A stretch of DNA of 64,000 nt from Balaenoptera acutorostrata (GCF_949987535.1 NC_080071.1:23459032-23523031), one strand, 5' to 3'; positions 48,270-60,260 are shown, counted from the stretch's first letter. Program-made: numbers and translations. Notes: generated by a model from the letters alone, not told the origin.

Positions 48270-49340
48270 ATTCCAGAAGAAGATACTAAGAGGCTGAGAC
48301 CCTTATTCCCTAGTGCAGCTTTCTCCACACTGTAATTTATTTCCATTATATATTTTACTAAATACAGAAACAGAACCTTATCTTAATCTATCATAGTCTT
48401 AGCTACAGTTTGTATTACAATGATCTATGTTTTCAGTGGCTATCTTAAAAATAAATAAAATACCTATCAACATAGGAGAAATATTTATGCTTAGAAAAAT
48501 TCTTTCAGATTGTGATATTACTATAATTTACATGATTTATGTCATACAATTTTAAGTTGCATAGATATTTAAAAAGTCATTGAATAACACATTTTGAATC
48601 TTTGCTGTATTGAAACATAATCTGAGCCTCTCTTTAAGACATTAAAATTATGTTGACGGGATGATCATAAAAAGACTTTTGTGAGCATAACCTAATACCT
48701 ATAAAATCATTTCTACTCTAAAGAATGAAAAGCCAGATACACAGAGTCATATGTTGTTTAAAACCCAAATAAAATACCTCTTGTCCATGAATAGATTATC
48801 CTACTTTAATAAATTATTATTTCCTATGCTGTTATCATTGTGTCTTCGAGAAGTCTTTTAAACATATGATGCCCTACCTCAGACTTTCAAATCCTCTTTA
48901 TTCATAACTATGAGGGTCTTATTTCTTCATGTTTATTTAATGACTATGTTGTGATGAGTGATCCTCATGCTTTATTAGGGGAAATACTAATAAGTCTTAA
49001 ATGCAAGCTTCCTGCACATAGTACTTGAGTTTGGGGGGTTGGATGCATGGTAAGTTTTATAGATACCCAGATTACTGATGCAGAGTAAACTGAAATAAGT
49101 CATTGAAAACAGTGATGAGAGAAATTGTTTCAAAAGCATGAGAAACGTAATACCAATGTTGAGGCAAGGCTACTCTGGGATTTGGTTTCTGACAAGTGAG
49201 TGAGTAGTTAGAATAGGCTGTCATGAAACACAAAACTGCTATGTCTGGTCACACTGGGTAGGTCTAATAGAAAAATTTAATTGATTTCTTAGTGTAACTC
49301 TAAAATTGCAACTTATGCTCTTTTTTACGGCTGTTTGAAG
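48270..49340. other. Intronic stretch, nothing recognised
   Basis: AT-rich, no supported feature. Confidence 0.4.
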
Positions 49341-49344
49341 CACT

Positions 49345-49383
49345 GACTTTATTTATTTTTAATTTTTTTTTTTTTTTTTTTTT
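49345..49383. repeat. Poly(T) tract
   Basis: tttatttttaa then about 22 T's. Possibly the tail of a lost antisense retroposon. No body visible. Confidence 0.8.
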
Positions 49384-49384
49384 G

Positions 49385-49941
49385 TCCAGAAGAACCAGCC
49401 ACAGAGGTAACAGGCTGTCAAGAAGCATTTCATTTGACTCTGATGTGATTGGGTTTAGTATATATTACTATCACCCAGATAGTATACTTTTAGGAAAAAT
49501 ATAATACTAGCTTCTTATTTCAGATAAATTAAATCATAAATGTATATGCTGCACTGTGATTTCCTTAAGTACATTTGATATTTATGGAAATCTGTCAGTC
49601 TCATTTCAAAATCAACATTCGTATTACATCTAAGAAATTGGCATATTCTTTTGAAGAGGTTGTTAAGCAGGAGACTTGGCTATTGACTCAATTCTTATTC
49701 ATTTTGCTATAAAATTTAGTTTGACAAATTTCTTAAAATATTTGGCAATAAATCATATCTCATATATTAACATTCTAAAAGAGAAATGCTTTACTAATGC
49801 CTGCAGCAAATATGCTATATAAAAGTGGTTTCTTTTTCCTTTCTTATAATTTCTTGAATATATGTAATCATATATAAGATATAGTGCTGCACATTGGTGG
49901 GAATAATTAAACAATTTAAAAACTGAGATGCCCTGTATTTT
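49385..49941. other. Intronic stretch, nothing recognised
   Basis: No recognised repeat or exon between the poly(T) tract and the L1. Confidence 0.4.
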
Positions 49942-49956
49942 AAGACTTTATTTTTT

Positions 49957-51420
49957 GGCCCAGAGATAAACCCACGCACATGTGGTCACCTTATCTTTGA
50001 TAAAGGAGGCAAGAATATACAATGGAGAAAAGACAGCCTCTTCAATAAGCGGTACTGGGACAACTGGACAGCTACATGTAAAAGAATGAAATTAGAACAC
50101 TCCCTAACACTGTACACAAAAATAAACTCAAAGTGGATTAAAGACCTAAATGTAAGGCCAGACACTATAATTCTCTTAGAGGAAAACATAGGCAGAACAC
50201 TCTATGACATAAATCACAGCAAGATCCTTTTTCAACCACCTCCTAGAGAAATGGAAATAAAAACAAAAATAAACAAATGGGACCTAATGAAACTTAAAAG
50301 CTTTTACACAGCAAAAGAAATCATAAACAAGACGAAAAGACAACCCTCAGAATGGGAGAAAATATGTGCAAACGAAGCAACTGACAAAGGATTAATCTCC
50401 AAAATGTACAAGCAGCTCATGCAGCTCAATATCAAAAAAACAAACAACCCAATCCAAAAATAGGCAGAAGACCTAAATAGACATTTCTCCAAAGAAGATA
50501 TACAGATTGCCAACAAACACATGAAAGGATGCTCAACAACAGTACTCATTATAGAAATGCAAATCAAAACTACAATGAGGTATTACCTCACACCGGTCAG
50601 AATGTCCATCATCAAAAAATCTACGAACAAGAAATGCTGGTGTGGAGAAAAGGGAACCCTCTTGCACTGTTGGTAGGAATGCAAATTGATACAGCCAATA
50701 TGGAGAACAGTATGGAGGTTCCTTAAAGAACTAAAAATAGAACTACCATATGACCCAGCAATCCCACTACTGGGCATATACCCTGAGAAACCATAATTCC
50801 AAAAGAGTCATGTACCACAACGTTCATTGCAACTCTGTTTACAATAGCCAGGCCATGGAAGCAACCTAAGTGTCCATCAACAGATGAATGGATAAAGAAG
50901 ATGTGGCACATATATACAATGGAATATTACTCAGCCATAAAAAGAAACGAAATTGAGTTATTTGTAGTGAAGTGGATGGACCTAGAGACTGTCATACAGA
51001 GTGAAGTAAGTCAGAAAGAGAAAAACAAATACTGTATGCTGAAACATATGTATGGAATCTAAAAAAAAGGTTCTGAATAACCTAGGGGCAGGACAGGAAT
51101 AAAGACACAGAAGTAGAGAATGGACTTGAGGACACAGCGTGGGCGAGGGTAAGCTGGGATGAAGTGAGAGAGTGGCATGGACATATATACACTACCAAAT
51201 GTAAAACCGATAGCTAGTGGGAAGCAGCCGCATAGCACAGGGAGATCAGCTCGGTGCTTTGTGACCACCTAGAGGGGTGGGATAGGGAGGGTGGGAGCAA
51301 GACACAAGAAGGAGGAGATATGGGGATATATGTATACGTATAGCTGATTCACTTTGTTAATACAGCAGAAACTAACACACCATTGTAAAGCAATTATACT
51401 CCAATAAAGATGTTAAAAAA
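49957..51420 (+). mobile_element. 5'-truncated sense L1 with perfect target duplication
   Basis: ORF2 C-terminal part and complete 3' UTR, ending with AATAAA (51403-51408) and an A tail. Perfect 15-bp duplication aagactttatttttt at 49942-49956 and 51421-51435. Same subfamily as 3628-9744 and 41680-45170. ORF2 fragments (50086-50463) are interrupted. It landed at the 3' edge of an older antisense L1. Confidence 0.96.
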
Positions 51421-52425
51421 AAGACTTTATTTTTTAGAGCAGTTTTAGGTTTACATGAAAATTGACAGGAAGGTACAGAGATTTCCCATATACTCCTTGG
51501 CTCCACACAGGTATAGCCACCCCCATTATTAACATCACTCACCAGAATGGTACATTTTTTTACCAAGGATGAACTTACATGGACACATCATAATCATGCA
51601 CAAAACCATAGTTTACCTTAAGGCTCACTGTTGGTGTTGTATGTTCTATGGGTTTGGACAAATGTATAATGACATATATCTGTCATTATAATATCATACA
51701 GAGTATTTAAAATCCTGTGTTATCAGCCTATTCATCCCACTCCCACCCCCAGCAACCACTGATCTTTTTACTCTCTCCATAGTTCTCCAGAATGTCATAT
51801 AGTTGAAATCATACAGTATGTAGCCTTTTTAGATCAGCTCCTTTCACTTACTAATATACATTTAAGATTTCTCCTTGTCTTTTCATGGCTTACTATCTCA
51901 TTTCTTTTTAGCATTGAATAATATTTTATTGTCTGGGTGAATCATAATAGATTTATCCATTCACCTACTGAAGGACATCTTGGTTTCTTCCAAGTTTTGG
52001 CAATTATGAATAAAGCTGCTATAAACATCTGTGTGCAGGGTCTTTTGGTGGGCGTAAGTTTCAACTCCTTTGGGTAAATACCAAGGAGTGCAATGCTCTA
52101 CCATATAGTAAAAGTATGTTTAGTTTTGTAAGAGACTGCTAAGCTGTCTTCCAAAGGAGTTATACCATTTTGCATTCCCAACAGCAGTGAAAGAGAGTTC
52201 CTGTTGTTTCACATCCTTACCAGCATTTGGTGTGGTTAGTGTTCTGGATTTGGGGCATTTTAATAGGTGCATAATGGTATCTCATTGTTTTAATCTGCAT
52301 TTCCCTGACAATATATGATGTGTAGCATCTTTTCATATGCTTATTTGTCATCTGTATATCTTTTTTGGTGAGATGCCTGTTAAAATCTTTGGCCCATTTT
52401 TTGATCAGGTTGTTAGTTTTGAGTT
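51421..52425 (-). repeat. Old L1 3' end, antisense
   Basis: 'gagcagttttaggtttacat', 'tgggtttggacaaatgtat' and 'aattatgaataaagctgct' follow antisense L1 order and match 33664-34640, so both are one old subfamily. Confidence 0.85.
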
Positions 52426-52429
52426 TAAA

Positions 52430-54722
52430 GGACTCATTTATGAATATGAAAGAACTATAATCATTTCTAGGATTCTTGTAACTTTTATACTGACTGAACA
52501 CTACTTGTGGGATTTAATTATAAAGTAACTCTATTCTGGCTTGTACCATCCCTTTGTATTTACTCAGTGGATCTAATTGTTATTCTGCTCCTGAATGAAA
52601 ACTCTGATGGGTTCTCCAGCCTTTCTAGTCACTCGTAGGTAACTTGAAGTCCTCTAATAAGTAACTAAAATATTTAGTCTCATGTAATGGTGAAAACTTT
52701 GAACTTGCTTTAACTGTAAGGCCTTTTGCCTCCCTCTCTTGCCCAGGTGTGCTCCAGTTGAGAACAGAGAATGTATTTGCCTTTTTCCCCTCCTACCCTG
52801 AACTTCTTCTCCTTCTTCCAGATGCTCCATCATCTTTCTAACTCTAGTTTCTGATCCATTCAGATCTGGAGCATAGCAAATGAAAAGAACTAAGTGGAAT
52901 GGGGCAGGAAAGCTCTTACTTAGCTGGTAGTCTTACAAGCTGATGTCATACTCTCTAGGCTTAGCAAGAATTTAAATGGACTCATCTTCTTTTACCTGCA
53001 CTCTTTTCTGCCTTATTACTTATTCTCCCTTATCCCCCAGGTATTCGGCTACAGTGGTGGATTCCCCCTGCTAAAGTCTTGTAATTGCTCCATGGCAGCC
53101 TCTTGGACAGCATCTAAGATGACCCCACATTCTACATTCTCTCTGTCTTGCGTATTCTCTCTCTCTCTCTCTGTCTCTCTGCTTCTCTCCGACTCTCTCT
53201 GTCTCACAGGTGCAGCCCATATATGATTCACAGAAGACATGCACACACTCATTGCCCTGGTAAATTCTGGAGTGCGTGTTATTCACAGCAGCAATCTCAG
53301 ACATCAGCAGCTAGGCAGACTTTGTTTCTCAGGGAGGAATCATACCCCAGTCCATTGCGGGGAGACATGTTAAATTCACGATGCCCTAGAGCACTACTCA
53401 CTTGTCTTGAGGGAGAGGCAGACAGCCTACTCCCCTCCTTTTGTAAGGGATTAAGGAAACTTGGGACTCACATTACAGCTTTCTTTGAAGAAATTCTTTC
53501 CAGAATGTATCTGCTATTTTCAACTTATGATCTTTTTATAGTCTTAGCATGGGTAAAGAGTTAGAGTTAAATAACTAGGTTTTTAGGAACATAGTTTGTA
53601 AATTCTGCATGTAGTCTCACGTCCCCTTTGGAGAGGAATACCTGTTGGTTCTTGATGCTTCAGCTGAAATGTTCTTTTTATCAATCCATAACAAAATTAA
53701 CTAATTAGCATTAATAATAAATATATTATTTCAATTATAAAATGAATTAAAATATAGGAATCCAAACAAATAGATTGTATAGGACATTCAAATAATATGA
53801 GCAAAATTTTAAAGTTCAAATGAAGATGGAAAATAATACTGAGCTGCAAAGAGACTGGAGACATCAATTTGGAACAGAACCATTAAACTTGTCACCATTT
53901 CATGATTTCAGAAGATAATCTGAATATTGATTTATCTGAAATATAACAAGGATAAAGAAGAAGAAAAGCACTTATAATTCAGAAATGAAAAATGATAAAC
54001 ATCTAGTGAATCTGCTTTCTTGATCTAAATGTCATTGTGTATGAGGCCTGTGGTTTTCATGACAGTAAGATCATATATGTAAAAGGGAATTTTCCAATTC
54101 ACTTCTGTCATTATACTTGTTCTGTTGTTATAAGAAGTATATTTCTCAACATATTTTTGACTATTCTCCAGAAAGGGCCTGAAAAATAGAGAACTTTTGG
54201 ACAGGGCCTACAGAAAGGAGAGTATTTTCACTGATTATTAGAAAAAATGTATTTAAGACCCTGGTTAATTCATATGTGAGTAATTAAAGCAGTAGGAGTA
54301 ACATAGCTAACAATGAAAAGATGAAAGTTTGCAAAGGAACTTGCTTATTTCCAGTTATGATTCTATTAGTGACTTATCTCAGATAACTTTGTAAGTTTGA
54401 TGTTAACTAACCATTTGTTGAAAATATGGTCTGTATTCCAAAAGAAATATTGATAGTTTGTTTATTTCTGATTGTAAAAGTAATATATGGTCTCTGGCAT
54501 TCCAGTGCTCTTGAACATTAAGCTGTCCAAATCCTCTCGCTCCTAGTTTGCCTCATTGATTCTACAGCATCTGACATTACTGACTTCTTATTCTTCTTGA
54601 AATCCTTTTCTACCTTGACCCCTGTTGTACTACTCTCTCCATCAGATGTAAGCTTTATAAGGGCAGAGGGTTTTTTTCTGTTTATATCGGTCTAATTCAC
54701 CTGACCAATGGAAGGTGCTCAT
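52430..54722. other. Intronic stretch with no assigned element
   Basis: About 2.3 kb. A 138-codon open frame (53148-53564) crosses a CT-rich tract. It lacks any recognisable domain and is likely chance. No exon supported. Confidence 0.45.
53155..53205. repeat. (CT)n pyrimidine tract
   Basis: Interrupted ctctct runs followed by tctcacag. It resembles a polypyrimidine tract with an AG but has no exon evidence behind it. Confidence 0.85.
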
Positions 54723-54735
54723 TATATATTTGTTT

Positions 54736-55035
54736 TTTTAAATTAATTAATTAATTAATTTATTTATCTTTTGGATGTGTTGGGTCTTCGTTTCTGTGCG
54801 AGGGCTTTCTCTAGTTGTGGCGAGCGGGGGCCACTCTTCATCGCGGTGCGCGGGCCTCTCACTATCGCGGCCTCTCCTGTTGCGGAGCACAGGCTCCAGA
54901 CGCGCAGGCTCAGTAGTTGTGGCTCACGGGCCTAGTTGCTCTGCGGCATGTGGGATCTTCCCAGACCAGGGCTCGAACCCGTGTCCCCTGCATTAGCAGG
55001 CAGATTCTCAATCACTGCGCCACCAGGGAAGCCCC
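54736..55035 (-). mobile_element. CHR-2 type SINE, antisense
   Basis: TTAA-rich tail, body, and head complement 'accagggaagcccc' at the right end. Perfect 13-bp target duplication tatatatttgttt at 54723-54735 and 55036-55048. Confidence 0.96.
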
Positions 55036-55049
55036 TATATATTTGTTTA

Positions 55050-55385
55050 ATGTGTAAATTCTTTTACATATCTACCTAATCCTCTTCTGATTTTTTTAAC
55101 TCTTCCTCATCCTAAGTCTTAAACCTTTTTATTCCCCTGATGCTGAGTCTTCTCTCTCTATTCCTTTATTTTTGAGTCCTCATCCATTGTAATCAAATGA
55201 CTTCTCTAGTTAAAGGCAACCCATGTCTTTACCTCTGACCCTGTCGTCTCTTCCAGAATCAAATATCCACCTTTCCTGTGACCATCTTTATACATTTGAA
55301 CCATCATCACCTCAAACTCAGCATATCTAAAAGATGTCTCTTGTTCTCTCAGCCTACAATACTGGCTCCTCATTCTGACAACCCT
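55050..55385. other. Intronic stretch, nothing recognised
   Basis: Pyrimidine-rich, no supported feature. Confidence 0.4.
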
Positions 55386-55389
55386 TTTT

Positions 55390-55905
55390 TCCCCCTAGTT
55401 TTATTGAAAAATAATTGACATACCTCACTGTATAAGTTTAAGGTGTATGGCATGGTGGTTTGCTTTACATATGTTATGAAATGACTACCATGATAGGTTT
55501 AGTTAGCATTCATCATCTCATATAGATACAATAAAAAGAAAAGAAAAAAATGTCTCCTTGAGATGAGTACTCTTAGGATCTACTCAGCAACTTTCCTATA
55601 TATCATACAGCAGTGTTAACTATAGTCATCATGTTGTACATTACATCCCTAGGACTTATTTATCTTATAACTGGAAGTTTATACCTTTTGACCATTTTCC
55701 TCCAGTTCCCCGCCTCCCTCCCCGCCAAAGCCAGTAAGCACAAATCTGATCCCTTTTTCCATGAGTTTGGTGTTTTTGTTTTGTTTTATTGTTTTGTTTC
55801 ATCTTGTCTTTTTTTTTTTTTTTTTAGACTCCACATGTAAGTGAGATCATATAGTATTTACCTTTTGCTGTCTTATTTCACTTAGTGCCTTCAAGGCTTA
55901 CCCGT
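55390..55905 (-). repeat. Old L1 3' UTR fragment, antisense
   Basis: 'ttattgaaaaataattgaca', 'atagtcatcatgttgtacat' and 'tctgatccctttttcc' are antisense L1 3' UTR phrases, ending with 'gtaagtgagatcatatagta'. Confidence 0.8.
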
Positions 55906-56094
55906 GTTACAACCCTCTTTTAATTAACGGCACTGTTATTTTCTCATTCTCCGTGCTTCAATTCTAAACCTCTCTATTTTGACAGGCCTATATTTTCATT
56001 GTAACCATCCCCACTACCACTAGCATCAGCATCAGTCATCATTAATAATATTTATATAATGCTTTATAATTTGAAAAGTATTTTTGCATGCAAA

Positions 56095-56520
56095 ATTTCT
56101 TCTTTAGGGACTAGATCCTATCTCCTTCTAAGAGACTAATTCTGGCAGCTGGAAATATTTTCTATTTAAAGTATTTAATTTGTTATTGAACAGTAAGTTT
56201 TAAATGACAATTGAGGTAAGTAGAGCAAGGAGAAGTATAGAGTGCTATGAGTTAAGATAACAGGTGCCTGACTTAATTATTGCATATGAGTGTGCTTATA
56301 TGTGTGTTTGTGTTTTATGAGGCTGATTAGGTAGGCTTGCTGAAGCATATTACAGTGAAATAGATGCTGAAAGACATATAGGAGATCTAGAGGAAACAGT
56401 ATGTGCGATGGCCCTGAAGTGGGAAGGAGCATGGTATTTTTAAAAATCTGAAAGAAGGCTAAGGTACCCAGAATGGAATTGCAAGGGAAAGAGTGGCAGA
56501 AGGTAAAGCTAATAACATAG
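56095..56520. repeat. Ancient L1M-like fragment
   Basis: 'gcgatggccctgaagtggga' and 'gaaagagtggcagaaggtaa' resemble the same old repeat as 31866 and 36700. Confidence 0.5.
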
Positions 56521-56779
56521 GCAGAGGCTAGGGCCCCATCACAAACATATATTGATACAGAAAGTATGACACTATATTATGTTTTATGTAATATGTATAT
56601 TTTTCACTTTTGACTTCTGAAATCCTCAGTCGTGACTTAATTACAACCTAATCCTTTAAGTTACTGATTAATTGGTTTATTTTCACAAAGTATTTAATAT
56701 TATAGATTTCAGTAATCACTGTTGCTTGTTACTGATTTACTCATTCTTTTGTGTTTTAAAAAATGTTTGAAAATACCAG

Positions 56780-57465
56780 ATGTTTTACTGGAATAACATT
56801 GAATTTATAAGATGGTTTTCCACTATTGGGCTTTCCCATTAATATAAACTTATTCATTTATTTAGGTCTACTTTTACATCATTCAATAAAGTTTTATAAT
56901 TTTCATCACAAATGTATTGATTGAACAACACATTTACCAGGTAACCCAGCAATCCTACTCCTAGGTATTTGCCCTAGAGAATAAAAACTTATGTTCACAC
57001 AAAAACCTGTACAAGAATACTTATAGCACCTCTATTCATAATTGAAAAAATTGTAAACTAAATACCCTTCAGTAAGTGAATGGATAAGAAAACTATGGTA
57101 CATTCCTGCAATGGACTATTACTCAGCAATAAAAAGAAGGAATTACTGTGTCACATTCAGTGACACAGATAAATCTCAAAATCTCAAAGGCATTATGATA
57201 AGTGAATAACAACAGTCTCAAAAAGCTATACATTGTATGTTTCCATTTACATGGCATTCTGGAAAAGGCAAAACTATAGCAGTAGGGACCAGATTAGTGG
57301 TTGCCAGGGGTTAGGAGAGGGATAAGGTTGTGACTACAAAGAAGCATCACAAGGGAGTTCTTCGGTGAATTATATTCAGCACAATTTTAGTATAAGTGAA
57401 TTTTATCATAGTCTACTCTTATGAATATTACCATAAAAGGTAGCATATGTGATGAAAGAAAATGT
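56780..57465. mobile_element. Old L1 with inverted 5' segment
   Basis: About 56780-56925 is antisense ORF2 (centre). About 56935-57465 is sense ORF2 end and 3' UTR ('aacccagcaatcctactcct', 'tggataagaaaactatggta'). The arms are head to head, as in twin priming, but roughly 1 kb of L1 is missing between them. Confidence 0.65.
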
Positions 57466-57777
57466 GTGTGTGTATAAGAGAGATGTAGAAATAGTTTCCA
57501 TGATGTTATAAGTAATCCAAAATAATCATCACATTTGATTTTATCTTTGATAATATAGATACATTACATATTTACATTTTACATATTTATGATCCCGCAT
57601 TATACTAGACTTAATATAATGCCAAATTTAGTCTTAATTTCCCGAGTCTACTCTGGCTGCGTGCTGCAGTGTGGGGGGCAGGGGAGAGGTGAGTTTGGAG
57701 TGGTGTTGAAGGCGGTGACCGGGACATTTCAAGCTCCGAGTCGTGATAATGCATGTCCATGTCTCTGATTTCCATAG

Positions 57778-57916
57778 ACACCCCGTCACAGCGGGTACAG
57801 TTTATTCTTGGGACTGAGGATGACGATGAGGAGCACATTCCTCATGACCTTTTTACGGAACTGGATGAGATTTGCTGGCGTGAAGGTGAGGATGCTGAAT
57901 GGCGAGAAACAGCCAG
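57778..57916 (+). CDS. SLC4A10: SLC4A10 coding exon C (start of the conserved cytosolic core)
   Basis: This internal exon of 139 nt enters in phase 1 and leaves in phase 2. It encodes TPSQRVQFILGTEDDDEEHI, then PHDLFTELDEICWREGEDAE and WRETA, with a final split Arg codon. This is the beginning of the conserved SLC4 N-terminal cytosolic domain (band-3 type). The acidic DDDEE run and the WRE/WRET motifs are recognisable. The acceptor is ttccatag, the donor CAG|GTGAGG. The donor-like string aggtgaggat also occurs 31 nt upstream inside the exon. The frame is intact, and the sequence is continuous with exon B across the split Asp codon. Confidence 0.97.
57885..57890 (+). promoter_or_regulatory. 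SLC4A10: Donor-like duplicate inside exon C
   Basis: AAG|GTGAGG with GT at 57886-57887 is almost the same as the real donor CAG|GTGAGG (GT at 57917-57918). Use would remove 31 nt and shift the frame. No sign that it is used. Confidence 0.5.
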
Positions 57917-58566
57917 GTGAGGATATTTTTTGTTGAAGGATGAAGGTATACTAAAGAATGTTCATGCTATTAGAAAGAGAGATATCTAATGCCACAATTT
58001 TACAAACATCCATCGGTGCTGCTGATTTCTGAAATTGCTCATCTGGCCTGGGCATATCCTATAATGGGATATGGGTCAGGATGAAACCTGAAGGCTGTAA
58101 TTAGAGTAAACAGTGATGCAGAACCAGCAGCAGCCGTAGTCTTAAACAGTAGCATAATTTGCATGTCATCAGGAAAACAGTAGATATCTAACAGTAATCT
58201 ATTTCTATCTTTTCAACTGCTAGGTTGTGCCCCAACTGGTGATATTATATGGGACTTTTTAAAAGAAAGGGCAAACATTATAAGAGACTTTAGTTGGAGT
58301 CCTGAATTTATGTACTATTTGTTGAGGGTAAAAATATTTTGTAATGTGTTTCTAGGATATATATACATGTAAACATAGTGGTTTTTAAAATTAATTTTTA
58401 AGAAATTACTTTTTCTGTCATTTGTAATTAATATTTCCATATTGCCATGTAATTGATGAATTGCTGTCATCCTTTCTTACTTATTTACTCATTTATTTAA
58501 CAAACATTTATGGTCTATTGTGTGCCAGGTTCAATGGATATAGAACAACAACAACAAAAATCTTAG

Positions 58567-58688
58567 GGAATTCCCTGGCCGTCCAGTGGTTAGGACTGTG
58601 CTTTCACTGTCGAGGGCCCGAGTTCAATCCCTGGTTGAGGAACTAAGATCCCACAAGCCACACCAAAAAGAAGAAAAAAAGAAAAAGA
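58567..58688 (+). mobile_element. CHR-1 type SINE, sense
   Basis: Head ggaattccctggccgtccag, B-box-like gttcaatccctgg, then a GA-rich A tail. The left flank ends cttag (58562-58566). A cttag also lies before the next SINE, suggesting its original target duplication. Confidence 0.9.
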
Positions 58689-58703
58689 AAAAAAACACCT
58701 TAG

Positions 58704-59031
58704 GGCTTCCCTGGTGGCGCAGTGGTTGAGAATCTGCCTGCTAATGCAGGGGACACGGGTTCGAGCCCTGGTCTGGGAAGATCCCACATGCCACGGAGCA
58801 ACTGGGCCCGTGAGCCACAACTACTGAGCCTGCGCGTCTGGAGCCTGTGCTCCGCAACAAGAGAGGCCGCGATAGTGAGAGGCCCGCGCACCGCGATGAA
58901 GAGTGGCCCCCCCTTGTTGCAACTAGGGAAAGCCCTCGCACAGACACGAAGACCCAACATAGCCATAAATAAATAAATAAATAATTTTTTTAAAAAAGAA
59001 TGAGGATTAAAAAAAAAATTTAAAAAAAAAG
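58704..59031 (+). mobile_element. CHR-2 type SINE, inserted behind a CHR-1 SINE
   Basis: Head ggcttccctggtggcgcagt, B-box-like ggttcgagccc, body end 'cccaacatagcc' and a complex tail (aaataaataa, tttttt, then gaatgagg). Target duplication aaaaaaacaccttag at 58689-58703 and 59032-59046. It integrated into the tail region of the CHR-1 copy. Confidence 0.93.
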
Positions 59032-59049
59032 AAAAAAACACCTTAGATC

Positions 59050-59500
59050 TTGCTGTTAACAACCTCACCTCTAATGCAGGATTTAGATAAGTAAACAAAG
59101 TTGTTAAGTACTGTATAATGAATGCTGTGATACAGGTGTGCACTAGGAACTGCGGGCACCCCTAGGGTTGTCTTTTACCTGCTGCTTCCGAAATCTTAAT
59201 GTGAATACATATCACCAGGGATCTTGTTGAAATGTAGATTCAGTAGACCTTAGGAATAGAGTCTGAGGTCTTGCATTTAATCATTGCCTTAACTCTAGCC
59301 AGAGGTAGTGTGGAATTAAATGTTCAATTATGGTAATATTATAAATAATACTAGCCTGGTTAATTCTTGTTTGATATAGTTTAAGTGGTCTTTGTAGCTC
59401 TCTTTTATTTAAAATATACTAAAAGTAAATAGAAGAAGATAAAAATGGCTTTCGCCTAGTTCATCTCTGTTAACATTAAAAAAATAAAACTAACTGCTAA
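59050..59500. other. Intronic stretch, nothing recognised
   Basis: No exon or repeat supported. Confidence 0.4.
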
Positions 59501-59504
59501 TATT

Positions 59505-60260
59505 TAAAATTCAAAAATCATAGAGAGGTAAAAAAGCAAGAATATTGCTCTACTCTTCTTCATAGTACTTCTCCTCAAAGGTAATCACTATTAATTGCTT
59601 CTTGTACATCTTTTCATAAAAATTTTAATACCTAGATCTGCGTGTAATGCATGCCCTTTTTATATTTACATAAGAGGTATTATATACTGCGTTCATGCCT
59701 TGCTTTTTTCACTTAATATATTTGGATCATTTTCCATATTATCAATACAGATTACTGAATCTTTTTAATCTCTTTAATGACTGCATCACATTTAGTTATG
59801 GATGAACTTTCATTTATTTAGCCAGTCTTGATAGGGATTTAGGTTGCTTTGGGGTTTTTTTGCTGTAAACATTGCTGCAATAATCATTTACACATATATT
59901 TTGGGATTATTTTGTAGGTATTCATGTAGGGTGAATTTTTAGCAGTGGAATTTATGTGTCAAAGAGAGCAGACTTTTTTTTACTTTTATAGATATTGCAA
60001 AATTGCCTTCATAAAATGTTTTGGTAATTTATACTTCCCTCAACAATGTATGAGAATGCTTATTTCCCCCAAACCTTTGCCACACAAAATCATCAAACTT
60101 GTAAAAATTTTGGCTAATTTTATAGATGCAAAATAAATCTCAGTGTTTTAATTTGTATTTCTCTAATTATTAGTGAGATTGAACCTCTTTTCATATGTTT
60201 TTGTTTTTTTCCTGAGAACTAGCTGTTCATTTCCTTTACCTGTTTTATTTCAAGTCATTC
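59505..60260 (-). repeat. Old L1 fragment, antisense
   Basis: 'gttgctttggggttttttt', 'acattgctgcaataatcatt' and 'ttagtgagattgaacctct' follow antisense ORF2-end order in a strongly diverged copy. Confidence 0.7.

Larger units (their letters stand above)
38422..57777 (+). other. SLC4A10: SLC4A10 intron, 19,356 nt
   Basis: It is bounded by donor GTAAGA at 38422 and acceptor ttccatag ending at 57777. It contains several retroposons, listed separately, and no supported exon. Confidence 0.94.

Noticed and set aside
53140..53215. Alternative exon after the CT tract (ending tctcacag)
   Set aside because: The pyrimidine tract and AG look like an acceptor, but no following segment matches SLC4A10 or shows a suitable donor and phase.
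53148..53564. 138-codon open frame, plus strand
   Set aside because: It crosses a CT repeat, has no recognisable domain, and opposite-strand frames overlap it. Best explained by chance in intronic DNA.
57611..57838. Antisense open frame over exon C
   Set aside because: It is the complement of the SLC4A10 exon and its upstream intron. The sense strand has the splice sites and the family match.
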